Part shown: positions 1 to 8,622 of the stretch, one piece after another | Position numbering within the stretch: the first letter of the stretch is position 1 | How the letters are laid out: each line of letters opens with the position of its first letter | NCBI GenBank assembly: GCA_016928355.1 | Contig: JAFGKW010000046.1 | Coordinates: 1-64,000, forward strand | Direction: 5' to 3' | Origin: Methanomicrobiaceae archaeon | GTDB lineage: Archaea > Halobacteriota > Methanomicrobia > Methanomicrobiales > Methanomicrobiaceae | DNA: 64,000 bases | Made by a program: the position numbers and the translations under genes | Notes under the pieces: generated by a model | What the model was told of the DNA's origin: nothing | What the model saw: the letters and a program-made list of their open reading frames with translations, nothing else | The model's database searches: none

Positions 1-719
1 GCCTCATCCCCTGAACCCATTACATTCAGATCCATCGAATACCACATGATAATCGGGACTGTAAAGAGCATAATCACAAAAACAACCTCAATTGAAAACC
101 AGTCAGCCTTGCCAAGACTCCCCATTGTCCAGAATACAACCTGCTGCAGTGCATCGGCAGTACCTATATACTGGAGGAATGAGGTCAGTGAACCGAAGAG
201 GTAGCTTATAGCGATACCTGCCATTATTATCGCACCGGGAGTAAACTTTTTGAGATAGGCAAGGGTGTAGATCGCAAATGAAGCGACAAGAGTAAAGACA
301 AACGCATTTATAACGACAAGACAGTCGCCCATGATAACCCCGGCCCCTGCAATAATTGCAAGTGATGCGCCGAATGTTGCCGCAGAGGCTATTCCCAGCG
401 TAAAAGGACTTGCCAGGGGATTCCGGAGAATTGCCTGCAGGACCGCACCGCAGATCCCAAGGCCTGCCCCTGCTAAAATCCCCATCAGGATACGCGGGAG
501 TCTTACATTCCAGATAACAAGATCAGCCGTTGACCCCCCTGGATTAAGAATGCCGCTTATAATTATCCTGTAGACATCAAGAATACCCATATCATAAGAG
601 CCGATTGTTACAGATAATCCGGCAACCAGAATAAGAGCGATACTTATACCGGCCAAAAAAAGTAATTTCCTCTTTATAAAGAGTACATACCTTCCCTTGG
701 CCGAATCCTGTTCACTCAT
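1..719 (-). CDS. FecCD-family ABC transporter permease (5' part, runs off the window)
   Basis: Membrane permease of an iron-siderophore, heme or cobalamin type ABC importer. Translating the minus strand from the ATG at 719 gives an uninterrupted 239-codon reading frame that leaves the window. It has an N-terminal hydrophobic segment, then the family-typical stretch with NVRLPRILMGILAGAGLG, and further membrane helices containing Gly-rich turns. The C-terminal part is outside. The start is supported by GGAGAG, which overlaps the TAG stop of the upstream binding-protein gene, so the two are translationally coupled. It works with the binding protein at 729-1955; an ATPase gene would be expected just past the left edge. 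The substrate cannot be read from this sequence, but co-transcription with a cobN-like chelatase points to a metal or tetrapyrrole. Confidence 0.9.
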   Translation of the reverse strand, partial: MSEQDSAKGRYVLFIKRKLLFLAGISIALILVAGLSVTIGSYDMGILDVYRIIISGILNPGGSTADLVIWNVRLPRILMGILAGAGLGICGAVLQAILRNPLASPFTLGIASAATFGASLAIIAGAGVIMGDCLVVINAFVFTLVASFAIYTLAYLKKFTPGAIIMAGIAISYLFGSLTSFLQYIGTADALQQVVFWTMGSLGKADWFSIEVVFVIMLFTVPIIMWYSMDLNVMGSGDE

Positions 720-728
720 TTTTCTCTC

Positions 729-1955
729 CTACTGTGGATAATTAAAGACACCATGTTCGGATACATCGAAGGATGAGCCAAGAATATCGGTCACAAGTTC
801 CTGGTGAATCCCTTCCGGAGCCATATCGCTGAATAGTTCGGGATAGAACCATTTTACAACCTGTGCCCTTGCTGCAGGATATGCAAGGCCGTTGACATGC
901 CGGTAACTGAGTATATACACCCTGTTGTTTCTGACAGCTGAGATGTCCTGGAGTGCCGGATGATTCACAATCTCATCATACTGCACTTTCAGTTCGCTGA
1001 TGTCATCTGAATTGTAACTCCCGTCATATGCCACCCCGAGGATCACGTCAGGATTCTGCATTGCAATCCACTCGATATCAATTGTGCCCTGCGGGATGTT
1101 CAGGTCCCCGGCAACGTTCACACCGCCTGCATTGTTGCAGTAATAGCTGTATTGATCAGCATCCGATACGGTTCTGCGTTCATTGCCGTCACCCTGCTGA
1201 TATGTCGTAGACCATACGTCAACAAAGACACGCAGTTTCTCATCTTCAGGAATCTGGCTCAGCCGGTTGTCAATCTCATTCATGATGCCGTCATGCCATT
1301 CGACATATTCAGTTGACTGTTCTGTTCGATCTGTCAGATACCCGAGTTTCTCCATCTCTTCCACCAGATACCACGGGCGGATGAAATCAAGCCTTATAAC
1401 CGGAACTCCCTCCGGCATACGATTTTCGAAGAAATCTGCACCCGGCCCGAGTTCGGTATAGGTAAGGAGTGCATCAGGCTCAAGGGCGAGTATCTTTTCG
1501 AAGTCAGGTTCATATGGCCCCCCGCCCCCAACATTCTCCTTGTCATTTATTTCAGGAACAACACAGGCGTCTTCAAATGCACTGTTGGCAACACCCACGA
1601 CAAGATCCTCGGCTTCAAGTGCACCCATTGCATGGAAATTATATGCCACAATGCGGTTCAGCGGTTCAACAAGGACGATCTCTGCACCAACCGTATCTGT
1701 TATACGGCGTGGATACTCCGGATAATTGTTAATGGCAGTCGACAATTCATCGGCTGTAAGGCATTTTGTCTCTTCATTCAGCCTTGTTGCAGAGATATAA
1801 TCAAGAATCTCCTCCTTTAGGACCTGATCTGCATATTCATGTATTTCATCAGAATTCTGCGGAACAAAACCGTCTGGCAATGCACAAACAGGTGTAAGTA
1901 GAGTAAATACAGATATCAGGACAATAATTGCCGCCAGACATTTTTTCTTCATCAT
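729..1955 (-). CDS. ABC transporter substrate-binding protein (iron/cobalamin/heme type)
   Basis: Extracytoplasmic binding protein for the FecCD permease that follows. An N-terminal signal peptide (MMKKK, then about 18 hydrophobic residues ending near VCA) precedes a periplasmic-binding fold of the class with two lobes joined by a helix. Recognisable parts are NRIVAYNFHAMGALEAEDLV, the motif around VGGGGPYEPDFEKILALEPD, and the second-lobe segment IEWIAMQNPDVILGV. No convincing lipobox is present. The reading frame is open further upstream, but GGAGG lies 5 to 8 bases before the tandem ATGATG at 1955/1952 and the upstream gene's TGA overlaps this start (ATGA), so the start is placed at 1955. 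The ligand is unknown; Fe-chelate, cobamide and heme are all possible. Confidence 0.88.
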   Translation of the reverse strand: MMKKKCLAAIIVLISVFTLLTPVCALPDGFVPQNSDEIHEYADQVLKEEILDYISATRLNEETKCLTADELSTAINNYPEYPRRITDTVGAEIVLVEPLNRIVAYNFHAMGALEAEDLVVGVANSAFEDACVVPEINDKENVGGGGPYEPDFEKILALEPDALLTYTELGPGADFFENRMPEGVPVIRLDFIRPWYLVEEMEKLGYLTDRTEQSTEYVEWHDGIMNEIDNRLSQIPEDEKLRVFVDVWSTTYQQGDGNERRTVSDADQYSYYCNNAGGVNVAGDLNIPQGTIDIEWIAMQNPDVILGVAYDGSYNSDDISELKVQYDEIVNHPALQDISAVRNNRVYILSYRHVNGLAYPAARAQVVKWFYPELFSDMAPEGIHQELVTDILGSSFDVSEHGVFNYPQ

Positions 1956-2470
1956 TCCCGCCTCCGGTGAATTAGAACCAGCATTCCTGCAAAGCATCCG
2001 GATATGGCAATCAATGCACCGAACCCGGGTGATTTGTTGCTGCTGCCGCAGGATTCAGGATCAGCGCCGGGGGTTGAGATTAAAACCGCAGTAATATCCC
2101 CTTCTGAACTGTCCCCAAGATTCTCCCATGTACCCTTCAGCCACCCGCAGCCCTCCCCAGGTATACGAATTGAGTATTTTATCTCTTTCTCACCGGTTAC
2201 TGCAAATACAAGCGTCTGCTCTGAGAACTTAATTCCCCCTGAAGGATGCTGTGATCCAGCATACTGGAATCCTTCAGGCAGTTCCTCCACAACAGCCCCG
2301 AAGAAACCGTCAGGCAGGGTTATTACAACATCCACCACTTCCCCCGGGCCGGGAAGTTCAGGTGTTACACTCCTTGTAACCTGATCTCCTGACGCCGCAA
2401 CAGGACAGATGAAAATTAGAGAAATAAGTGTAATCGTGAATATTATGACACGACGATTTGATAATTTCAT
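1952..2470 (-). CDS. Secreted surface protein with PGF-CTERM archaeosortase signal
   Basis: A 172-residue exported protein. It has an N-terminal signal peptide (hydrophobic residues about 8-27, ending PVAASG), a beta-rich domain of roughly 100 residues (repeated VxVxLPxGF-like strands), and a C-terminal tripartite sorting signal: SPGFGALIAI, then a hydrophobic helix, then HRRRE. This matches the PGF-CTERM signal that archaeosortase A processes in exchange for a lipid anchor. The gene lies between cobN and the binding-protein gene and overlaps the latter by ATGA, so it is probably a surface ligand-capture partner of the importer (inference). A TATA-like TTTTTAAAA about 24 bases upstream suggests a leaderless transcript. 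I do not recognise the middle domain. Confidence 0.82.
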   Translation of the reverse strand: MKLSNRRVIIFTITLISLIFICPVAASGDQVTRSVTPELPGPGEVVDVVITLPDGFFGAVVEELPEGFQYAGSQHPSGGIKFSEQTLVFAVTGEKEIKYSIRIPGEGCGWLKGTWENLGDSSEGDITAVLISTPGADPESCGSSNKSPGFGALIAISGCFAGMLVLIHRRRE

Positions 2471-2490
2471 ATAGATTGTTCAACATCATT

Positions 2491-2514
2491 GTTTTAAAAA
2501 TTTACTAATTTGTA
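2491..2514 (-). promoter_or_regulatory. TACAAATTA box plus TATA-like element upstream of the PGF-CTERM gene
   Basis: Reading the minus strand, TACAAATTA (2514-2506) is followed after 7 bases by TTTAA (2498-2494), about 24 bases before the ATG at 2470. That is the right distance for a TATA box of a leaderless transcript. The same arrangement occurs upstream of cobN, of the ABC exporter and at 10763. A regulatory role is inference. Confidence 0.45.
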
Positions 2515-2583
2515 CTACTGAATGTTATTATATTCTAAAAAGATATTTTTTTGTATTACATTTGTTTAAATTACATCAATAGA

Positions 2584-5500
2584 TTAAATTGATTCTTCAA
2601 TATCGCCTTCCATATCAAGATATGCCTCCCGAAGTTTCTCCATCTCTTCCTGTGTTGCCTCCCAGTAACCACGTTGTTCAGCTTCAAGGAGCCTTTCAAC
2701 AATGCCCGTGGCTGCAAATTTGTTATTATCCATAAGGCGGTTCCTCATCTCTTCATCAAATACATAGCGCTCCGCAATTGAAGACCAGATCCAGTTATCC
2801 ACCGAATTTGTAGTTGCCGCCAGCCCCAGGACATTATAAACTCTCTCCTCCACCTGCTGGGCACCATGATAATCATGTTTGAGCATCTCATCAATCCACT
2901 TGGGATTGAGGATCCTCGTCCTGGTACCGCGTGAGATAACCTCCCTGACATCTTCAGTTTTTATTACTTCTTTTGTAGTATCCGAAATCAGCATCACCGG
3001 TTTTTTGCCTGATATTGTCTCAACCGCCTTTGAAAGGCCCCCGAAATACTCAAAATAGTGGTCAAGGTCAACTATCTCCCGGTCATGCCTGTCCCTTACC
3101 TGCGACACAAGCTCAACCCTGCCGGCATTCTTTTTATAGAGATCAATACTCTTCACTCCATGAACATTGTCAGTGTAGAGGTGGCTCATGGACTCCATGT
3201 AGACCTCGGCAATGTCCTTTTCTTCCCTCCAGATACTGTCCTCAAACAGTGCAAGCGTCCTTGTTCCGTATTCACCTGCATGGGGACCGTATATACGGGC
3301 ATATGCAATCTTCTTTGCATCCTTCTCGCTCATCAGCCCTTCAATAACCTTTTCTTTGAATTCCTCAAGATTCTCAAGAGAATGTTTCCGGACATAGTTC
3401 ATTGAAACAGGTTCATCAAGCTCGGATACGAGTTTGAATGCCTTGTTGATCATCTGCATGATATTGGGGAACATATCCCTGAAAAAACCACAGATAGAAA
3501 GATGGCAGTCTATTCTCGGCCTCCCAAGCTCTTCAAGCGGGATTACTCTCAGTTCGGTCTGCCACGAACCCTGTTTTTTTACAACTTCAACACCGATATA
3601 GCGGAAGATCTGCCCGATTGTCTCTCCACCGCTGTTCGTGGTCTCAAAACCCCAGAGGACAATTCCGATACTCTCCGGAAAATCCTCAGCCAGTTCACTG
3701 AAGGAAGCAAGTGTATTGTCGGCGATCTCACATCCTCTCTCACATGCTACTTCGGTCGGAATCAGCGTCGGATCAAACTGGTTGATGTTAAGGCCGGTCG
3801 GCAGAACCTCAGGTCTCCTTATGACGTCGCCTCCGAGCCTCGGCTGGATGAATTCAGTCTTCATGCCCCGAATGCAGTTTATAAGCTCAAGACCGCAGTC
3901 CCCGTAATCGCATGCAAGCTGTAAACCTGAATCAAGTGTAGCCCTGAGGCGATCCGCACCCTTACCCTCAAGACCGCTTTTTATTACTGCAGCATCGACT
4001 GAATCATTGAAAACAAGGGCATCCGCAATTTCACCCGCTTGTTTATCAATAATATCTAGATCAAAGGCATAATGCTGCTTATCCCTAATTGCAGCATCAT
4101 AATCCAGCCCCTTTGATTCTGCAAGAATCCTGTTTACGGATGCATGCTCCCCCCGGTCATACCTGAGGATAAATTCGATATATCTTGCAACCGCCTCTTC
4201 AGGATACTTTTCTCCAAGTACATGAAGACCCATCGGGATGATGGAGCGCTTCATGTCATAGACCTCTTCGTGGATCTCGTGAACGGTTTTGCCGGACATA
4301 TTCAGTTCGGATGCAAGTGCAAGAATCTTCTCCTCCGTACGTTTTTCCCTTATTTCCTGATCTTTTACAGAAGCTTCTTCATGCTCGGCTATCAGGTTCT
4401 CAAGGTCGACATACCGTTCATAAAGGTCAGAAGTGGAAAATGGAGGTGAATTATAGGATAAAATCGTCCCATATAGCCTTCTTTTTGCAATAGTCGATTC
4501 AGAAGTATTTACAACAGAATATATGTAGAGATGGGGCATATTCCCGATAAGGATATCAGGGAAGCATTTTCTGCTCATTCCAATCTCTTTTCCCTTTGTA
4601 AATTCAGCCAGACCGTGAGTACCCACGTGGAAGACCACATTGGAGGAAAATACCTTCTCAAGCCAGTAGTAAAATGCAATGTACTGGTGGTGTGGAGGTT
4701 TGGTCTTGTCATGCGCCGCTTTGGCAATGTCGCTCTCGTCAAGCGGAGGCCTTGCAGGCTGAATGCCGACAAAGACATTTCCAAACATTATCCCGGGGAT
4801 TACAAACTTCTCCCCGCAGACCATTACATTCCCGGGAGGAATCCCCCATGCCTCGTTTACGTCTGCCCGCACATCAGGATCAAGCGTCTCAAAATATCTC
4901 AGGTATTCCGAATAATCAAGTGAGAAGCAGTTGTCAAGAGTATCCTCTTTTGAAAACCATGTCCCTGAATTTGCAATTTTCTTCTCTTCAAAAAGTTCAT
5001 GCAGCGGCTTATCCGGCATCTCAACATAGTAGCCCTCAGAGCTGAATTTCTCAAGCATTTCACGGACACTTACGAATACATCCAGGTAAGATGCATGACC
5101 CAGATTCCCTTCGCCCGGAGGGTAGCTGTATATTATTACGGCAACCTTCTTGTCGCGGTTTTGCAGGTATTTGATCTTCAGCCAGTTCCGTATTCTGCCG
5201 CAGATCCTGTCGATCCTGTCAGGGATCGGGAAGACTTCCTTTACGGTGACGCCATCAATCTCAAACTCCTGGAGTCCGCAGCATGGAATCGGTTCGATGC
5301 ACCCGTCAAGTTCAGGCCATATTACTGACATAATAGTCATTACAGGTGACAGTCCTGCAACCTCTTCCTCCCAGTCCTCCACGTCCTGTGAGAACATCGA
5401 TACAGGTGCAAAAAACGGGACATTTAGTTCATTTAAGAGTTCTTTTGTAATCTCCGGGTCTCCACCGAGAGGGCCGCCGTTTATCCTGAACCATTTGAGA

Positions 5501-6363
5501 TTGATGACCGCATCCACTGCAGGTTTTCCATCATAAAAGAAGAATTCCCTGATGGATTTGATATTGTATTCCGGCGATGAATGAACAGGAATTATAGTAA
5601 ATTCGGATAATTCCTTAATAAATGCCCTGACCTGCGGGATATTCTGGTCAAGGTGCATGCCTGTATGAAACATCACCCCGATTACAGGCCTGTCTCTTGG
5701 ATACCCGGTCTCCGAATAATATGAGTTCAGGTCATCAAACCGGCCGTAATCAGGATGATATATACCATATTCAGGATATTCTATGGGCTCTTCTGCAACT
5801 GGCAGGCCCCCTGCACCCAGATATTCTGTGGCAAGAAAGAGGATCAGGTTCCTGTAGTTTTCCATGCCCCCGTTTCTCCAGTAAGTGACGCATTTCAGGT
5901 AATTCTTCCCGTCCTTTTTATAACTGCTTTCGGCATCCATCCCGGCCTGCTTCAGGGCTTCTCTCGTTTTTTCAATACGATCAGAAGGTTTATCCGAATC
6001 GCTGTCATCCAGTCCGGAACGACGAAGATCAGGAATCTTCTTTCCTTTTCCGGTGAATTCTCCAATCCTTGTAACTTCAAAAAGCCTGCTAAAAGGACCC
6101 ATCATACTTAGGACGATATTATCTTCGTCAAGGAGTGCATTGTAGGCAAGATTGAAAGCGCTGCCCATCCCCCTTATATCCAGAAAGACAATATCTGCAT
6201 CTTTTAAATTTTGTCTGACTTCAGTTTCGTCCAGTGTTTCACTCTCAATCTGGTGTGGATAATACATCTTTATCCGGCAGTCAAGACCCTCTTCTTTCAG
6301 ACCCTTTACCGCTTCTGCTATTGAAGATGTGGGAACTGTCGATATGCAGGCAATTTCAATCAT
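2584..6363 (-). CDS. cobN: CobN-like cobaltochelatase / magnesium chelatase H-family protein
   Basis: Very large subunit (1259 residues) of the CobN/ChlH family, which binds the tetrapyrrole and, with AAA+ partners, inserts a metal. Family hallmarks include the central block around FHVGTHGLAEFTKGKEIG, the segment VVKKQGSWQTELRVIPLEEL, and ARIYGPHAGEYGTRTLA. Length is normal for CobN. No cobS/cobT or chlI/chlD gene is in the window. Methanogens make cobamides by the early-cobalt (anaerobic) route, where CobN is not needed, so the metal and substrate of archaeal CobN homologues are uncertain. It is the first gene of a minus-strand group that continues with a surface protein, a binding protein and a permease, which suggests handling of an imported metal or metallated tetrapyrrole. 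A gap of about 110 bases with its own promoter signal separates it from the next gene. Confidence 0.88.
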   Translation of the reverse strand: MIEIACISTVPTSSIAEAVKGLKEEGLDCRIKMYYPHQIESETLDETEVRQNLKDADIVFLDIRGMGSAFNLAYNALLDEDNIVLSMMGPFSRLFEVTRIGEFTGKGKKIPDLRRSGLDDSDSDKPSDRIEKTREALKQAGMDAESSYKKDGKNYLKCVTYWRNGGMENYRNLILFLATEYLGAGGLPVAEEPIEYPEYGIYHPDYGRFDDLNSYYSETGYPRDRPVIGVMFHTGMHLDQNIPQVRAFIKELSEFTIIPVHSSPEYNIKSIREFFFYDGKPAVDAVINLKWFRINGGPLGGDPEITKELLNELNVPFFAPVSMFSQDVEDWEEEVAGLSPVMTIMSVIWPELDGCIEPIPCCGLQEFEIDGVTVKEVFPIPDRIDRICGRIRNWLKIKYLQNRDKKVAVIIYSYPPGEGNLGHASYLDVFVSVREMLEKFSSEGYYVEMPDKPLHELFEEKKIANSGTWFSKEDTLDNCFSLDYSEYLRYFETLDPDVRADVNEAWGIPPGNVMVCGEKFVIPGIMFGNVFVGIQPARPPLDESDIAKAAHDKTKPPHHQYIAFYYWLEKVFSSNVVFHVGTHGLAEFTKGKEIGMSRKCFPDILIGNMPHLYIYSVVNTSESTIAKRRLYGTILSYNSPPFSTSDLYERYVDLENLIAEHEEASVKDQEIREKRTEEKILALASELNMSGKTVHEIHEEVYDMKRSIIPMGLHVLGEKYPEEAVARYIEFILRYDRGEHASVNRILAESKGLDYDAAIRDKQHYAFDLDIIDKQAGEIADALVFNDSVDAAVIKSGLEGKGADRLRATLDSGLQLACDYGDCGLELINCIRGMKTEFIQPRLGGDVIRRPEVLPTGLNINQFDPTLIPTEVACERGCEIADNTLASFSELAEDFPESIGIVLWGFETTNSGGETIGQIFRYIGVEVVKKQGSWQTELRVIPLEELGRPRIDCHLSICGFFRDMFPNIMQMINKAFKLVSELDEPVSMNYVRKHSLENLEEFKEKVIEGLMSEKDAKKIAYARIYGPHAGEYGTRTLALFEDSIWREEKDIAEVYMESMSHLYTDNVHGVKSIDLYKKNAGRVELVSQVRDRHDREIVDLDHYFEYFGGLSKAVETISGKKPVMLISDTTKEVIKTEDVREVISRGTRTRILNPKWIDEMLKHDYHGAQQVEERVYNVLGLAATTNSVDNWIWSSIAERYVFDEEMRNRLMDNNKFAATGIVERLLEAEQRGYWEATQEEMEKLREAYLDMEGDIEESI

Positions 6364-6403
6364 ACTTCTAAAATATTTATTATTAGATCAGTAATAAATT
6401 TAG

Positions 6404-6424
6404 TTAAATTATTCTTAATTTGTA
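6404..6424 (-). promoter_or_regulatory. TACAAATTA box plus TATA-like element upstream of cobN
   Basis: On the minus strand TACAAATTA (6424-6416) is followed 7 bases later by TTTAA (6408-6404), 41 bases before the cobN start. Spacing and sequence match the copy at 2491-2514 exactly. A transcription-factor site beside a TATA box is the likely reading; which protein binds is unknown. Confidence 0.45.
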
Positions 6425-6539
6425 CTCTAAAATTAATAGATTTTTAATAAAAAACCAGATTTGCCTTTAAGTTATGAAATTATTCTAAATGCAGCAAACT
6501 AATTGCCAACTATATATTAAAAAAATGTGCATTTCGTGC

Positions 6540-6560
6540 TACAAATTAGATAAGATTTAA
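6540..6560 (+). promoter_or_regulatory. TACAAATTA box plus TATA-like element upstream of the ABC exporter
   Basis: On the plus strand TACAAATTA (6540-6548) is followed 7 bases later by TTTAA (6556-6560), about 58 bases before the GTG start of the exporter ATPase. It lies in the same divergent intergenic region as the cobN copy, so both transcription units may answer to one regulator. Confidence 0.45.
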
Positions 6561-6617
6561 TAAAATTTTACATAAATTAAATTAGATGAATTATTTTTCT
6601 TTTTGGCCGGTGATAAC

Positions 6618-7604
6618 GTGATTAAAAAAATAATTGAAGTCAGGGATCTTAAACATAATTTTGGAGATTTGCAGGCTGTCGACAATATCTCCTTTGAAGT
6701 GTATGATGGAGAGATTTTCTCTTTTCTTGGCCCCAACGGTGCAGGAAAAAGCACAACAATAAATATCCTTATTACTCTTCTCAAACTTCAGGAAGGTATT
6801 GCAACAATCGCGGGAAACAATGTTCAAAGAGATCCCGCAGCAATAAGAAAATCGATAGGAATAGTCTTCCAGAATGAAGTTCTCGACAGGGATCTTACTG
6901 TATGGGAAATCCTGGAGTTTCACGGAAGAATATACCAGATCCCAAAAAATGAAAGAAAAGAAATTATTGAAGAACTTCTGAATGTAGTCGACCTTGAGCA
7001 AAAAAGGGATACACGAATAAAATATCTAAGCGGCGGGATGAAAAGAAGGCTTGAAATTGCAAGGGGGCTTATGACCCGTCCCAAGGTTCTTTTCCTCGAC
7101 GAACCCACTGTTGGCCTTGACCCCCAGACAAGACTAAAGATATGGGATTATATCCGCGATATAAATGATTCCGGGACAACAATCTTTCTTACGACACATT
7201 ACATGGATGAAGCCGATCACCTGAGCGACAGGATAGGAATCATAGATAAAGGTAAAATTATCACAATAGATTCACCTGATCAGCTTAAGAACTCCCTTGG
7301 CAGGGACGTTATATATGTCAACACCAGTGATAATGAAAAAGCAAAACCCCTGCTTGAAAAAATTACATCGATATATGACATCTCAGAGTCGGTAAAAGGA
7401 ATTGCACTTCTGACCGCAATGGACGGAACAATGGTGATGCCTTCCATCCTTGACGTCATAAAAGAGGGCGGACTTGAAATTATTAGTATCAATCTAAAAA
7501 AGCCGACAATGGATGATGTATTTGTACATTATACAGGCAAAGAAATCCGCAACGAGCCGACAGACAAAGTCCATCCCAGACCGGGACATCACGGGAGGAG
7601 ATAA
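6618..7604 (+). CDS. ABC transporter ATP-binding protein (drug-efflux / ABC-2 type)
   Basis: Nucleotide-binding subunit of an exporter. It has Walker A GPNGAGKST, a Q-loop in IGIVFQNEVLD, signature LSGGMKRRLEIARGL, Walker B VLFLDEPTVGLDP and the H-loop LTTHYMDEADHL, followed by the C-terminal regulatory tail typical of the daunorubicin-resistance (DrrA/CcmA-like) subgroup. The frame is open from a TTG at 6603, but GGTGAT at 6609-6614 sits 3 bases before GTG 6618, so GTG is preferred (328 residues). The permease gene follows after 2 bases, giving a two-gene exporter unit. It lies divergently from cobN and shares its promoter motif. The exported substrate is unknown. Confidence 0.92.
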   Translation: MIKKIIEVRDLKHNFGDLQAVDNISFEVYDGEIFSFLGPNGAGKSTTINILITLLKLQEGIATIAGNNVQRDPAAIRKSIGIVFQNEVLDRDLTVWEILEFHGRIYQIPKNERKEIIEELLNVVDLEQKRDTRIKYLSGGMKRRLEIARGLMTRPKVLFLDEPTVGLDPQTRLKIWDYIRDINDSGTTIFLTTHYMDEADHLSDRIGIIDKGKIITIDSPDQLKNSLGRDVIYVNTSDNEKAKPLLEKITSIYDISESVKGIALLTAMDGTMVMPSILDVIKEGGLEIISINLKKPTMDDVFVHYTGKEIRNEPTDKVHPRPGHHGRR

Positions 7605-7606
7605 TA

Positions 7607-8443
7607 ATGAGAAATGAATTTTTAACAGTATACTGGAAAGAGATGATTAAATTTTTCAGATTCAAATCGCTTTTAATTACATCTCTTCTCCAGCCGGCAC
7701 TGTGGATGGGATTCTTCGGAATTGCAATGTCAAGCAACTTCGACAGGTTAAGTGCAATGTACAGCATCTCACCGGGAATGGAACAGATTGGCTACCTCAC
7801 ATTCATGGGTGCAGGTGTAATTGCCATGACAGCCCTATTTACAAGCCTTTACGGTGGAATGAGCCTGATCTTCGATAAAAATTTCGGACTGATGAAAGAG
7901 ATGATTGTAAGCCCCATGCCAAGGTCCCATATAATTATCGGACTGGGCCTCTCCGGGCTGACAAAAGGATTCATCCAGTCCATGATAATCATGGTTTTTG
8001 GGGTTTTCATGGGAGTTGAGTTCTTTTCTGCCCTCGACCCGTTTGGAATAATAATTTCGATCCTTGGAATTCTTGTATTTGTAGGAACATTTTCCTCAGG
8101 ATTTGTATTCCTTTCAGCAGGTATTGCACTAAGGCTTGAAACACATGAAGGGATGCAGGCGATAATGACCCTTCTCTCAATGCCTCTCTTTTTTGTCAGC
8201 AATGCATTATACCCGGTAGATGCATTTCCTGCGGCATTAAAGGCCCTTTCTATAGTTAACCCCCTGACATATCTTATAAACGGAATCCGTTGCTTTGCAA
8301 TAGGACCTGACTTTTATGCTCTTGGCAAACATTATGCATATACAGCTGAAGTTATATCCATATCTTACACCGCACTCCTGATTTTTGCAGTAATTGCATT
8401 TGCATTTGCCATGAATTCAATTAGAAATGTAAAAATCAACTAA
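7607..8443 (+). CDS. ABC-2 type permease
   Basis: Membrane subunit of the exporter encoded just upstream; 278 residues with about six hydrophobic helices. The conserved ABC-2 region includes a segment resembling MIVSPMPRSHIIIGLGLSG and, near the C-terminus, LSIVNPLTYLINGIRC, both typical of DrrB/NodJ-type permeases. The start ATG at 7607 is preceded by GGGAGGAGATAATA, a strong ribosome binding site that overlaps the end of the ATPase gene. With the ATPase it would act as a dimeric exporter in the cytoplasmic membrane for a hydrophobic or lipid-like compound (family knowledge). Two pilin genes follow after about 180 AT-rich bases, but no direct functional link is visible. Confidence 0.9.
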   Translation: MRNEFLTVYWKEMIKFFRFKSLLITSLLQPALWMGFFGIAMSSNFDRLSAMYSISPGMEQIGYLTFMGAGVIAMTALFTSLYGGMSLIFDKNFGLMKEMIVSPMPRSHIIIGLGLSGLTKGFIQSMIIMVFGVFMGVEFFSALDPFGIIISILGILVFVGTFSSGFVFLSAGIALRLETHEGMQAIMTLLSMPLFFVSNALYPVDAFPAALKALSIVNPLTYLINGIRCFAIGPDFYALGKHYAYTAEVISISYTALLIFAVIAFAFAMNSIRNVKIN

Positions 8444-8622
8444 AATATACAAAATTACTATTTTTTTGTAGAATTTAATTACAATCATAATAAAAAAATC
8501 TTGTTTGAGCATACTTGATAAATTAAATTAATAATTTTTAAATAATTAGTATTACAATTGTACATAAATTTCATAATTGGGAGCAATTATGGAATTCCAG
8601 TTTATAAAAAAAGAGGATTAAA

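Noticed and set aside
3015-6111. Several long plus-strand reading frames opposite the cobN gene
   Set aside because: They are antisense shadows of a well-conserved gene, lack ribosome sites and show no protein-like conservation.
2584-6363. Calling the large chelatase a chlorophyll magnesium chelatase (ChlH/BchH)
   Set aside because: Length and context fit CobN-type proteins of methanogens, and chlorophyll synthesis is not expected; the metal remains open.
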